DNA of 64,000 nucleotides from Hydractinia symbiolongicarpus (GCF_029227915.1 NC_079887.1:16863650-16927649), one strand, 5' to 3'. Numbered from the stretch's first letter, positions 13,006 to 22,929 are shown. Program-made: numbers and translations. Notes: generated by a model from the sequence alone, not told the origin.

Positions 13006-13214
13006 TTAAAATATTGCCACTTTGTAAAAATGCCATTTCAGCTGGTGAACGCGACCAAAGTTTCTCATTTCTTCTCATTTCATTATTTGTACTTATATCT
13101 GCAGAACACAACCAAATAACGTTTTGTACATTTTTATATTAAATAAAAGAACATTATACCAATTTCCAATACAATCACCGACAAAAAAGTTTTCTAGTTA
13201 CACATGTATCTTTA

Positions 13215-13951
13215 GGCTGGTTCACAGTCATTTGCTGTGGTCGCTCGGATAGGGAGATTTTTAAAAAGTCTATTTTCTGTGAACGGAAGAATGCTGTTCA
13301 CATTCGCTCTTAAAATATAAAATTGTTTCAACTAAAACAAATATGGCGCTTACAGCAAGGCAAATTGTTTTATTGCTTTTGTTGCGAAGGCGGATGAAAC
13401 GTAAAACTACTCGTGTAGCTAAAAGAAGATTCTGGGCTAGTCAAACATACAAAGAGAGAAAAATAAAAGAAGAATATCATCTCCTGGTTCAGGATCTTAA
13501 ATTATTTGATAGAGCGCTATTTTTTCGTCACTTTAGGATGACACCCTCCAAATTGGAGGAGTTACTTAGATTCATTCTTATCTTCATGAGAGCCATTAGT
13601 AATTCCAACCACAGTTTCCTGATGTAGTGTATCCTTAAAAGCTAAAGGCTGTTGCTGTAACAAAGTCATTAGTTCTTTGTAATTAATTGTTTACTGCTGC
13701 TCCATTTTTGTACCGTGTGTTTTTATTTTTAGCTGCAATTTTAATTTTGATTTTTGCAACTCAGCAAAAAATACAGCATCTGATTGGTCGATAATACTCA
13801 TTCGCCGTGGTAGTTGAACAAGATTCAACTACTGCTACGAATGCCGGCGAATGAGCGAAAATTACGTAGTATACTAAAAATAGATTTTGCGCATGTGTAG
13901 ATGCATGGTCGCCTATTCGTGCGACTACGGCGAATGAAGTGTGAACCGGCC
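13215..13951 (+). mobile_element. Deleted PIF/Harbinger element nested in the Kolobok-like element
   Basis: Imperfect inverted ends match: GGCTGGTTCACAGTCATTTG on the left, and the complement of GGCCGGTTCACACTTCATTC on the right. The left border is TTA and the right TTT, close to the TWA duplication usual for Harbinger. The interior encodes only the N-terminal part of a HARBI1-like transposase. Confidence 0.65.
13343..13627 (+). pseudogene. N-terminal piece of a HARBI1-like (PIF/Harbinger) transposase
   Basis: The 94-residue frame contains RRFWASQTYKERK, EEYHLLVQDLKLFD, FFRHFRMTPSKLEELL. This is the conserved N-terminal region of animal HARBI1-like nucleases (basic start, F(x)xyFRMS/TPxxfeeLL). 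The frame then leaves the family pattern at about residue 78, and the DDE catalytic part is absent, so the protein would be catalytically dead. It sits between Harbinger-type inverted ends. Confidence 0.7.
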
Positions 13952-15775
13952 TTTTCGTAGCGCTCAAGTTTCTATTCTTTGTTTTTCAAAAAAGAAGCTT
14001 TTTGATGGCAGGACATGCCGAATATTTTCAGGGGGCAAATGTACCTATTTTCTTCAATCTTTGTTACTGTTTAAGGCTCCATGAAATGCTGATAATGCAG
14101 TTTCTAAAAAAGCTTTGTCAAAACAACCACTTATAAATCAGTAGTTTCTGCAACGCATTTATGACCTACCATAATCATAAAAATGATTTTTTTTATGCAA
14201 TATTAATACCCCCGTTTTACCAACTTATCACAACCCGAACATTATTCGATCTTTCGAAAACGCATTTCAATGGTCCTCCATCACGGAGAAAATTCCAACG
14301 TTATATAAAATTTGTTTGCATTTGTGCGCAAAAAAGCGCGTGCAGAGGAAGAATATTGCTGAACTGTGAAATAAAAATAAATTGGATTGTAAAGTAGGAA
14401 AGATTTTTTACTGAAGCGAATGATAAAGTTTTTTTGATGAAACGAATGTTAAAAAAATCGATTAAATATGTTTTTTATTTCTTTAAAAAGAAAATATTTT
14501 GCTAAGAATGTTGTTTGAGTCAGTAAAAGACAGCTCGTCACTTTGCATCATTATTAATTTCTCCCTTGTGAGACTCAAGAGGTTCGAAGTCGTGTGGCTG
14601 TAGCTTTGTAAAATCTTTTTCATGAAGAGAATTATCCGATTCTATGTTTTCTAAGTAATAATCTTCGTCATTATTACAAGACGTCTTATCAATGAACAAT
14701 GTAAACAGTAAGTAAACAAACTTTTAGAAGGTGTGCTGCTGAGCTCACGGACTTTCTGCACGATGTGACGTTTGCTCCTTTACTTGAACCTAGTTCCCTC
14801 GACTTTACGCAACCTTGTTTACGGACCCGATTAAGGTATAAATAAAGATTTTTAACGATTGTTAAAGGTTTATTCTGACATATTTATGCATTGTCTTATC
14901 AAAATAACATTTTTTTCAAAAAAAAGTTTTCACTGGAGTGCCCCTTTAACACTTTGTGGAAAGCACGTGATTCTATGCGTTATTCTGATCATCGCTTTAA
15001 GCGGACACAATGGAAGGAACAGCGTTACAAGCTTTCGACAAAAATGGTAACGGGCAATTGACATCATCATCACCACCGTAACTATTTAAGTAGATTTATT
15101 TACGGGCTATCAATTTCATATTGTGCGTCAACGTCTATGGAAGAGTATGGTATGCAATACACAGAGATAACCAATTTTTGTTGTCTTACAATTTATGTGT
15201 TGCAAATTGTGAGGTTTGAAATTTTTGGATAATAGATAGAAATAATTGAGGTCGACTTTTGTTAGGGAGAACAATATGCAATATTACCAAAAAACTATTT
15301 CTTAGTACATATAGGTTAAATATTTTGTATAAACGTTTATGGGAGAAATTGAGATGAGACTGAAATGAGCAATTTTTTATATTTATAAATTGATTTTTTG
15401 ACATTTTACATTTTGTGTAAGATACTATGTATACAAACAAAATAATTGATTTTTGATAATCTTGGGCTTGGGTTTAAAGAAAACACTGTTCTTTTTAACA
15501 TTTAGGATTGAAATATTGCGATAGAGGGCAGTATGCAATATACTGAAATAATTAATGTTCTTATATTCTTACATTTCTTTTCTGTGTCGTTGATTTCTTA
15601 CATTTTACTGTATGCAATATATTAAATGGCTGATTTTGGTATGTGTTGCAAACTGTATATTCATGACAAAATTTCGAAAAATTTCGAAAAACTCTGCAAG
15701 GCTTAACGAACTATGTTAGGAGTTTTTGATTGCCTTTAGTATCCTTCTTTTCCCTGATGTACTTTTGACAAAGCA

Positions 15776-15995
<220 letters not shown>

Positions 15996-16137
15996 TTACA
16001 ATTTAGCTTTTAACCATGTACGGGTTATGCTTATTAAATAAAACAGATTGGAAAATTCGAACTGCTTTGTGTTTACGTGTCCGTTACATGGATTAAATAA
16101 GAAATCAAGTGGATTCTTCCACGGGTATATAGCTAGT

Positions 16138-16275
16138 CTTTATATTAATACGCCTTGTGTGTGTGTGTGTGCGCACGGTGAGGCCAAGGACAAAAATATA
16201 CGGTTCACTTTCTCATTTCTCATGCATTGTGTCCCTAAAGCGTGGCGTAAGGCTAAAATTTACTAAGTTATAAAA
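16138..16275 (+). mobile_element. Repeat family R1, copy 3, 3'-truncated
   Basis: It starts 'ctttatattaatacgcc' right after the 3' end of copy 2 and carries the TG run and 'gcgcacggtgaggccaagga' block. Similarity to copy 1 is lost after 'aaatttactaagtta' near 16271. It is the third unit of a head-to-tail array. Confidence 0.6.
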
Positions 16276-16352
16276 CGCAAATCAGGGGGTTAATATTTAA
16301 ACATAAAACTCTGTTTTTTTATTTTATTAAAACTAATTTATTTATTTTTTAA

Positions 16353-16761
16353 AGGAGAGGCGAACAGCCGTGGCACGGCTTCGATTGAAAATTCATGATG
16401 CCAAAGATAATTTCAAGGACCAGATCCGCTGGTCTGGAGTATTCCCGTAAAATCTTGACAGTTGTTTAGTTTTTGTAATATTTAGTTAGCATCAAATCAA
16501 GTGAGAAATGGCTTTAAACAAAAAAGATTTGCTGATTTTATATTTAAGGGGTAATAAATTAAAGCTGGTTGTTTGAAAAAAGTGAATTTATGGCTTAAAA
16601 CTTGCAGCACAACAACAACACGTTATTATACTTATTTTATACCTAGAACATGTGTTCATTCATAGAAGTTTGTTACAAAATACCATTTTTTACTTTTATC
16701 CTTGAATGCTGAATAATTTTATGGTTCAGTATTTTTACACATTTGCCAAACTGGTGGGTAT
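16353..16761 (+). mobile_element. TTAA-flanked repeat (family K2), left part, interrupted by the Polinton
   Basis: It starts TTAA|AGGAGAGGCGAACAG, like the full copy at 42856-43968. It is collinear with that copy ('ccgtggcacggct', 'gaaaattcatgatgcc', 'acatttgccaaactggtg') up to the Polinton insertion point. The matching right part resumes at 32982. Confidence 0.75.
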
Positions 16762-17219
16762 AGCTAGAGTAGGGAGGTAATTAAAGTACGGTTTAGGTTT
16801 TCGACGGTCAAACCCCTATTAAAAAACGCTGCTTTTAGACCCCTAAAAAATCTGTGACGTCACAGATTTCATCATGCCTCAAATGAGTAAACACGTGACA
16901 TCATGACGGCACACGACAAAACTGCTGACAAACGCGCATGCGCAAATCTGTTTGAATAGGGAAATTCCCTACTCAAATTGCGACCGCTGTTAGTTAAAGT
17001 CTGAATGTACTTATAATAAAGAGAAATGAATTACTTCAGAAATGCAATCAGTAAATTATATAGTGCTGTCTCAGCGCCAGTAGCAGCAACACGTGATGCT
17101 CTTGCAGAGAGACTGCAGAGCCTGCGAGACACTGTTACTTTTTATTATAACAGGGCGAGGGAGCAAATTGGTGGACGGACGACGCTGCACGATGAAGTCG
17201 AGAGAGAAGCGCGAGAGGA
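16762..17219. repeat. Left terminal inverted repeat of the Polinton
   Basis: It aligns with the complement of 32589-32981 through the shared start codon region and 'gaagcgcgagagga'. Relative to the right arm it carries extra sequence: about 9 bp that complete a perfect 22-bp palindrome at 16848-16869, about 45 bp near 16879-16925, and a net 13 bp near 17164. The arm includes the first about 65 codons of the gene at each end. Confidence 0.9.
16848..16869. promoter_or_regulatory. 22-bp perfect palindrome centred on TGACGTCA
   Basis: AAATCTGTGAC and its exact complement meet at the centre, forming a CRE-like TGACGTCA core. It lies about 160 bp upstream of the first start codon. The right terminal repeat keeps only half of it. 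A regulatory or protein-binding role is inference. Confidence 0.5.
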
Positions 17220-18260
17220 TATTTGGTGGTGGACTCTAGATCGCATACCACATACAAGCGCGACGACCTTTTATGGAACTCTAGAAAATACAGCTAAAAA
17301 TGATTTTAATAAAGACCTTTTTAAGCTGAGGAATAATAGCGTGTTTGGCAAGATCATGGATAACGTTCACAACCACCGTGACATCGTGACAACAGACTTT
17401 GATTGGGCTCTACGAAATGCAGCTAAATATGGTCACATAGAGATTGTTAAAATGTGCAAAGAGTGGGGTGCGACAGAATTTGATTGGCCGATGGTACGTG
17501 CAGCTCTCAATGGTCACATAGAGATTGTTAAAATGTGCAAAGAGTGGGGTGCGACAGACTTTAATTGGACCATGAGACTTGCAGCTGAAAATGGTCACAT
17601 AGAGATTGTTAAAATGTGTAAAGAATATGGTGCGACAGAATTTGATTGGCCGATGGCACGTGCAGCTCTCAATGGTCACATAGAGATTGTTAAAATGTGC
17701 AAAGAGTGGGGTGCGACAGACTTTGATTGGACCATGAGACTTGCAGCTGAAAATGGTCACATAGAGATTGTTAAAATGTGTAAAGAATATGGTGCGACAG
17801 AATTTGATTGGCCGATGGCACGTGCAGCTCTCAATGGTCACATAGAGATTTTAAAATGTGCAAAGAGTGGGGTGCGACAGAATTTGATTGGCCGATGGCA
17901 CGTGCAGCTGAAAAGGGTCACATAGAGATTGTTAAAATGTGCAAAGAGTGGGGTGCGACAGACTTTAATAGGGCTCTATGAAATGCAGCTAAATATGGTC
18001 ACATAGGGATTGTTAAAATGTGCAAAGAGTGGGGTGCGACAGACTTTGATTGGGCTCTAGAAAATAGGCACCTCGAGATTGTTGTATTGCTGCGTGGTTT
18101 TGATATAATTCATGATGAATTGCTGCGGCAGCATCACAAGCGTAATTTTTATGCAAAAATATGGAATGAGGTAATGCCAGTGGCGTGGCATCCGGATCGA
18201 TATTGGAATTGGTGTTTAGATGAGAAAGAAAGGCGCGAGATCTCTAAATTATGGAAGTAA
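17026..18260 (+). pseudogene. Polinton ankyrin-like repeat gene with TIR-encoded leader
   Basis: The start codon follows AATAAAGAGAA. Residues 1-65 are encoded in the terminal repeat and match the start at the other end. Residues about 90-125 (DFNKDLFKLRNNSVFGKIMD) resemble the KxxNNSVFG motif of Polinton-type DNA polymerases, an unexpected fragment. From 17397 there are eight 27-residue units of the form TDFDWxxxxAAxxGHIEIVK, ankyrin-like, with two alternating variants giving a 162-bp higher-order repeat. The end carries PVAWHPDRYWNWCLDEKE. The frame is broken by a one-base deletion near 17851 relative to sister units and by an in-frame TGA near 17981, so the open part stops at 17925. A protein-interaction role is inferred only from the repeats. 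Confidence 0.75.
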
Positions 18261-18310
18261 TGTCCAGTATTTTGATCCTGGTTGAGGTTTAAAAAATCTA
18301 TAATAAAGAG

Positions 18311-18631
18311 ATGCCTTTCCTATCTGCAGAACAATTTGATGCCTTGAAATCAGAACACGAGAGTATTAAGAAGTGGCGTGATGTTCCCACTGGAATCATA
18401 TTAAAAATTGAGTATGTTGAAGAGATCAAGACCAAAAAAGGTGATGCAACTGTCATCGCCTTGATCAATTGCGATGGTGAACGAATTCGAGCATGGGCAA
18501 CGAGTGTACTGAGAGAAGCTTTGATAGGTCGAACAGGTCAGATGTTCATCAAATCACTGGGAAAGAAAAAATCTACGAAGAATCCTGGTCAATTTTACTA
18601 TGATTACGACCTTGTGGAAGTGGAAGACTAA
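18311..18631 (+). CDS. Small Polinton protein, possibly OB-fold ssDNA-binding
   Basis: An intact 106-residue frame whose ATG follows AATAAAGAG. The middle (ILKIEYVEEIKTKKGDATVI, LINCDGERIRAWATSVLREAL) alternates short strands and a helix in the manner of OB-fold proteins. It ends in KNPGQFYYDYDLVEVED. A single-stranded DNA-binding role would fit a protein-primed replication system, but this is inference from pattern only. It lies 50 bp after the ankyrin-like gene, same strand, in what looks like one transcription unit ending at the hairpin at 18975. Confidence 0.55.
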   Translation: MPFLSAEQFDALKSEHESIKKWRDVPTGIILKIEYVEEIKTKKGDATVIALINCDGERIRAWATSVLREALIGRTGQMFIKSLGKKKSTKNPGQFYYDYDLVEVED

Positions 18632-18653
18632 GGAGACTAAAAAGTAATCTTTT

Positions 18654-18979
18654 ATGACTGGAGACAGTCACAAAAATAACGAAAAGCCTGGTTGTGTTCA
18701 GCTACATAAACAAATGGACAAACTGCGACAGGAAGCTAAGGCCTTAGGTCTCAAAGGGTACTCCACGTTGAAGCGAATAGACCTTGTTGAAGCCATATGC
18801 AAAGTCAAGTATAAGGATGCGTCGACACAAACGGACGGACCGTACTGCGAGCCTTGTGTTAAATTGCATGGCAGAAAAATCTAGCTCAATATTTGAGGGA
18901 TCTCGCTCAGCGACGTGTCATACATGATGGCGACTTGCTCATAGATCAAGATACAGGAGAAGTGATCGAGATTGTGTAG
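18654..18979 (+). pseudogene. Small SAP-like protein gene, frameshifted
   Basis: Residues about 20-50 (KLRQEAKALGLKGYSTLKR followed by a helix) look like a SAP/HeH DNA-binding motif. A CEPC pair follows, and the first frame ends at 18884. A second frame overlapping this end (about 18866-18979) encodes LAQYLRDLAQRRV and DGDLLIDQDTGEVIEIV and stops exactly at the base of the hairpin at 18975-19019. The two parts look like one gene broken by a frameshift, but two short genes are possible. The start has no AATAAA motif. Function unknown. Confidence 0.45.
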
Positions 18980-19019
18980 GCGATCTAGTGTTTTGAACAA
19001 TACACTAGATGCTCCTACA
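18975..19019. terminator. Hairpin at convergent gene ends
   Basis: Inner stem ATCTAGTGT/ACACTAGAT (9 bp, 10-base loop) is extended by an outer stem TGTAGG/CCTACA. It sits between the end of the plus-strand genes and the end of the minus-strand gene at 19048. A role in 3'-end formation is inferred from the same arrangement at five other sites. Confidence 0.6.
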
Positions 19020-19047
19020 GAGATCTACGAATAAGCAGGTGGAGACT

Positions 19048-19704
19048 CTAAGTAGCGCTGGCATACTGCGCAGATTGCAGTTTTTTAAAAATTTCATCTT
19101 TGGCTTCCTGCCTGCCTTGTGCTAGCAACTCTGCGCGTTCATTATCGTTGATGGATTTCACAGCTTTTTTCGTTCGTTGTCGGATCTGCTCCTTGAGCAC
19201 CATATAGCGTTGTTTTTCCTGCATGATCCATGTAAACTCATCGTCTGAAATTATACCATATTGGATCGCTCTGGAAATCTTGTCGTATACAGTGTCTAGT
19301 TTTGATTCAGCTAGGAGTTTGATGCACTCATGTTTGTGCACCTTGTGCCCTAGTCGCTTCGAGGCATTCTTCAAACCTACTTGGCCTATACCCACTGCAA
19401 GAGCCGCGGCTTCAAGACCAATTGCTATAGGGGCTCCGAATCCGGTTGCAAGCGTGGCGATACCTGCTGCGGAGGTGATGACAGTAACAGCAATCATGCC
19501 ATGATCAGCATAGCGAAGCCCCATCCCCCAAAGCTTGAACTTTTTGTAGAGTTTTTCTCTCTCTTTGATCTAAGACCGCAGGTACTGCTCGATTTCTTCG
19601 ATCTTTTTTAGTCTGTAGACCTGACTTTCTTCCGCTAGGCGATCAGGCTCATGCTCAGGCGCACTTGGCGGTAAAGTTGGGTAAAGCTTCATTGTATCAG
19701 CCAT
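19048..19704 (-). pseudogene. Conserved Polinton protein with hydrophobic helices, one nonsense codon
   Basis: The start is at 19702-19704, where the ATG overlaps AATAAATG right after the stop of the upstream gene. The frame has an in-frame TAG at 19570-19572 (codon 45) and then stays open to 19048, so about 218 codons in all. After the stop there is a two-helix hydrophobic stretch (VTVITSAAGIATLATGFGAP, then an Ala/Gly-rich helix) followed by charged helices. I remember similar proteins in Polintons of other invertebrates but not a function. A membrane-active or virion role is conceivable. One nonsense codon makes this copy a pseudogene unless translation restarts at an internal ATG (19524). 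Confidence 0.6.
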
Positions 19705-20378
19705 TTATTCTATGAGTAAATGCATCGCAATTCCGACGAACGAAACATTTTTTTCATGATGATACTCGTCCGTCAGCATGAACGCCAGTCTGTCTGTTGA
19801 GCCTTTCAAAGGAAGGTAGATTGGAGTGTCAAAACTCCATGTAAGCATGTCTCCCCATGCGTTGAACTCTTTGGTAGGAAGCAAAGCAAGAATTTTTGAT
19901 TTCTTCCCATCCAGTAGGCAGTCATCCTCACCCAGCTGGGGGCAAACGAGTCTTAATCTTTGGTACACGTCAGTTTTGTAGTAGCTGTCATAGTCGCCTT
20001 TGGTAAAATACTTTTTTGCAGGGTCGTAGGGTAGCCCCATAAGCTCTTGCAGTTGTCGATGGATTACCACAGTATACCCGTCACTAACCCTAAGCCTGCA
20101 GAGTCCATTTTTCAGAACAAACAGCTTAATCTTGTCCTGTGCTTGACTGTTGACGATGGCCGCGATATCCTCGATCTTGTACAGGCCGTTCATTATTGTA
20201 ATTCGGGTAACAGTCTGATCAGGTCCTACTTTGCGTATTGTAAAATCGTTGTTACTGTAGAGGTTCAGCCATACGGGCCTGATACTTATCGATTTCAGGG
20301 CAATTCTCGTGTCCTGCCCTAGGTAATCGTCAAAAATCGTAGGCTTCTCTATATCCGTGACATACAGCTGTCTCATGT
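19705..20378 (-). CDS. Polinton structural-type protein, possible minor capsid protein
   Basis: The likely start is the ATG at 20376-20378, preceded by AATAAAC; an upstream non-motif start (20418) would overlap the divergent gene. The 224-residue frame is intact. Its composition is strand-rich, with blocks such as WGDMLTWSFDTPIYLPLKG and NVSFVGIAMHLLIE, and its size fits single jelly-roll minor capsid (penton) proteins of Polintons. That assignment is inference from size and context only. Its stop codon lies inside the AATAAATG start signal of the next gene, so the two are tightly coupled. Divergent from the gene at 20395 with only 16 bp between start codons. Confidence 0.5.
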
Positions 20379-20394
20379 TTATTCTTAAAGAAAC
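20379..20394. promoter_or_regulatory. 16-bp divergent start region
   Basis: The two start codons of the divergent genes are separated by only 16 bp. Towards the minus gene it reads AATAAAC-ATG and towards the plus gene TTAAAGAAAC-ATG, so the start-proximal motifs overlap back to back. Any promoter must lie here or within the coding regions. Confidence 0.5.
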
Positions 20395-21273
20395 ATGAAC
20401 ATTTATAGCTATTACCACAAGGCAAAATACAAGCCCAATAGAGGCGAATGGCCTCTCGGTGTAATTAATCTAGAGCATCAAGACCTCTACGTTTCTACAG
20501 AATCGCACATTCCTGTGACCTTCTCGATGTTCACGAAATACCCGATAAAAGTCCCCACTAACCTGTTGAACGACCCGGTTAGTGTAAATTGGACCAGTCA
20601 AGCCCTTGGCTACTGGAATATACAAGTTAATTTTTCTTGTCATTGCGCTAGTACCGCCTTGGGTATATCCGCCAAACACTTGAATGGCTCCGTGCCTCTC
20701 ATCAACAGTATCTTTAAATTCCACGTCTATTACCACATGCGGCGTATCCTAGCGAGAATGAAGGTACCCATGCCATACGATGACGGCTTTTCTCAATACG
20801 AGAACCCCTACTCTACATCTGGATATGCCCAGATTTGTTGTGAATATGGTGCCGACCCTAATGTCCAATACAAGTTTAAAGCTCTCATGTCCTCGCTCAC
20901 AAATGGTAGATGGTGGCCGCAAGTTGATGGGGACTGGGCCAAGTTTATCATGCCTACGAGCCAAGGCCTGACATCGGAAGGTCTGAAGAAGCTTAGCGAG
21001 AGTATTCGTGTTTACGTGATTTTACTACTAGGGTCCCAAGCTGATGCCAAGGCATCCCTTATAGGTTCGGCTGCTGACAATTTCACAGCGAGACAGATAC
21101 TACTACAGAAATTCGAAGCCATGGTACAACGTGAGGAGAACGTAGGCCACGATATCACCGAGTTTCAAAAGGTGCTTCAATATGCCAGGACCCCGGTGAA
21201 TTTTGCCGTGATGCACCACGTGTACATGCTACCATCCGATATGAACCTGCGTATTGGTAAAATTGTGGGGTAA
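20395..21273 (+). CDS. Conserved Polinton protein, function unknown
   Basis: The 292-residue frame is open from ATG to stop. It contains WPLGVINLEHQDLYVSTESH, VNWTSQALGYWNIQVNFSCH, a segment with ISAKHLNGSVPLINSIFKFH, and near the end a helix followed by MLPSDMNLRIGKIVG. I recall very similar proteins in cnidarian genomes, probably all from Polintons, without a known role; a virion component is possible. No catalytic motif or membrane segment is evident. Next gene starts 33 bp downstream on the same strand. Confidence 0.6.
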   Translation: MNIYSYYHKAKYKPNRGEWPLGVINLEHQDLYVSTESHIPVTFSMFTKYPIKVPTNLLNDPVSVNWTSQALGYWNIQVNFSCHCASTALGISAKHLNGSVPLINSIFKFHVYYHMRRILARMKVPMPYDDGFSQYENPYSTSGYAQICCEYGADPNVQYKFKALMSSLTNGRWWPQVDGDWAKFIMPTSQGLTSEGLKKLSESIRVYVILLLGSQADAKASLIGSAADNFTARQILLQKFEAMVQREENVGHDITEFQKVLQYARTPVNFAVMHHVYMLPSDMNLRIGKIVG

Positions 21274-21306
21274 AACAATAACATCTTGATTGCGCCGGCG
21301 GGTGCG

Positions 21307-21540
21307 ATGATTGGCATAAGGCTAGACCTAAACAACGCGAAGCCCGGAGGCAAGCCCACACAGCCTCGGTTTTTAAAACGAGGTGCTACGCGGCAAGAAA
21401 TATCGAGGTCCCTAAACCAGAGGTCTGAAAAGATACCTCAGTCAGGTCTAGGAGATGGAAACCCTCACGAGGACACCAAGGCCACCTTGGTTACTGCGGG
21501 AGTAGGTCTCATCTTAGCATATCTATGGCTTAAAAAATAG
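21307..21540 (+). CDS. Small single-pass membrane protein of the Polinton
   Basis: ATG at 21307 opens 77 residues: a polar N-terminal part with GGKPTQPRFLKRGATRQEI and a C-terminal hydrophobic helix (TLVTAGVGLILAYLWLKK). The tail-anchored layout resembles other small Polinton membrane proteins here (22930, 26657). It is the last gene before the hairpin at 21564-21593. Function unknown. Confidence 0.5.
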   Translation: MIGIRLDLNNAKPGGKPTQPRFLKRGATRQEISRSLNQRSEKIPQSGLGDGNPHEDTKATLVTAGVGLILAYLWLKK

Positions 21541-21563
21541 GTGCTCATGCTGAGCTGCAAGGC

Positions 21564-21593
21564 GATCTAATATGTTTGTCAACATACCAGATC
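21564..21593. terminator. Hairpin at convergent gene ends
   Basis: GATCT-aa-TATGTT pairs with AACATA-cc-AGATC around a TGTC loop. It lies between the plus-strand stop at 21540 and the minus-strand stop at 21592. Confidence 0.55.
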
Positions 21594-21997
21594 ATCTACG
21601 ATAGTCAAGCCTTTCCAGCTGTTTTTGTATGAAACCCTTCCCTGCGGCACTTCCTCCTGCGCCTGTTGCGGAACCTCCACCTGTAACTGCGAGTACGACG
21701 GTGGAAATCAGTAGACCAACAGCCGCCACGATGCTAGCTATAGTAATCCCTTGCTCCCTGAATAAGATTCTAAGCTTTTCAGCTAGAGATTTATCGCCTT
21801 CTGTGATTTTCATCAGCGTTTCCTTAATTGCTTTCAGTTGGCTCTGAGTGTCAGATGATAGTAAACCGTGTGCTTCTCGTACTGCTTCCTTTTGATCTTG
21901 GAGTCGTTCTAGATCTTCCCTAGCCTTTGCAATATCTTCGTTCCAGATAGTTTGCTGTTCCTCTGATACTCCAGGCAAGTTTGATCGGGAAAACAAC
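21592..21997 (-). pseudogene. Polinton protein with C-terminal hydrophobic segment, 5'-truncated
   Basis: The minus-strand frame has no ATG at its 5' side and runs straight into sequence that belongs, on the opposite strand, to the capsid-like gene. It keeps a coiled-coil-like part (about residues 25-65, ending SLAEKLRILFREQGITIASI), a hydrophobic helix (VAAVGLLISTVVLAVTGGG) and a Gly/Ala-rich linker. I remember this family from cnidarian Polintons, without a function. The truncation point near 21985-22000 coincides with the truncation of the neighbouring gene, pointing to one deletion or rearrangement. Confidence 0.6.
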
Positions 21998-22909
21998 TTG
22001 ATCCTAGAGGGGATCAATCCCAACGACGGTACAATCCGCGCCCTACAGGTAAAAGCGACTGATTATGTAGGCACGGATGAGGAAAGAGCGATCGTCGCAG
22101 CCTATGGCAGCACCTTTTCCATTCCTATCGGTAAAATGTTTGAATTGAGACGAGACTTGCCGTTCTACCAGCCAGGGCTACGCGATGATCTGTAATTCGC
22201 TATACATTTTGCATCATATGGTGACGTTATAAAGGATGCCGGTACCCCAGCTGTTGGAAGCACAGCAGCTAAACCACTGGATGCTGCCTACAAGATCACT
22301 AATATCGCACTAGAGTTTGACAAGGTTAATAAGGAAGCCCTCGGGAGTGCTATGATGTCAAGGTATAGTAGTTTAGCGCTACCCTATGAAAGGGTTCTCC
22401 GTAGCAAAGTTGTCATGATAAAAAAGGCTGATACCAGCTACAATTTGCAAATTGATACTTCAGCAAAAAGTTTTAAAGGCGCCTTATTATTATTCGTAGA
22501 TCCGGGGAAAGTGAAGGCTTACTCGGGCGCTAACGAGGTCTTCTACAACCCAAAGATCGAAAAAATCTCGATCACTGTCGAGGGTGAGCCTAATGAGCTC
22601 TACTCTAGCTCGATGCTACCGAAAGATCACCTCGAGCAGATCGTAAACTTATTCGGTAGCCACGATTCAAAGGTGACGATTGGGCAGTTCTTCACAGAGA
22701 GATACGCCTTGTTTGTTGATTTCCGAGCATCACCTGATCATAGTCTACACGGTTCCGGAAGGCCATTCCAGAGAGTGTCAGACGGTATAACCTTGCATAT
22801 GACAAAGAAAGCAGACGGAACAACGGGGGATATTAAATGCTACGTTTTCCTACTTCAAGATGCTCAGCTGAACATCTTAGATAGGCGTTTTCACTCTGTC
22901 AAATATTAA
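21998..22909 (+). pseudogene. Probable Polinton major capsid protein, C-terminal part only
   Basis: One frame runs from 21998 to 22909 with an in-frame TAA at 22193-22195. About 300 codons are present, compared with roughly 600 usual for double jelly-roll capsid proteins. The segments EVFYNPKIEKISITVEGEPN, SKVTIGQFFTERYALFVDFR and HGSGRPFQ near the end look like the second jelly roll of the capsid family found in cnidarian Polintons (from memory). The N-terminal half is absent: upstream sequence switches abruptly to a minus-strand gene near 21990. The gene is therefore disabled by truncation and by a stop. A different structural protein cannot be excluded. Confidence 0.6.
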
Positions 22910-22929
22910 ACGAGAATCCTAAAATAAAG

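Larger units (their letters stand above)
12481..14945. mobile_element. Kolobok-like DNA transposon with TTAA target duplication
   Basis: The ends are inverted: AGGGGAACTCCAGT on the left and the complement of AGGGGCACTCCAGT on the right, each bordered by TTAA (12477-12480 and 14946-14949). The interior holds a decayed THAP-type zinc-finger segment at 12782-13005. TTAA duplication together with a THAP domain is the known combination of Kolobok elements; piggyBac shares TTAA but lacks THAP. No DDE transposase core is visible, so the copy is internally deleted and dead. A Harbinger derivative (13215-13951) is nested inside it. Confidence 0.7.

Noticed and set aside
16360-16400. Possible CRISPR-like or satellite repeat from the recurring 'ggagaggcgaacag' word
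   Set aside because: Only three occurrences, explained as ends of the TTAA-flanked K2 element.
17410-17841. Minus-strand repetitive frame opposite the ankyrin-like gene
   Set aside because: It is the antisense of in-phase 81-bp repeats, which stays open because the repeat length is a multiple of three.
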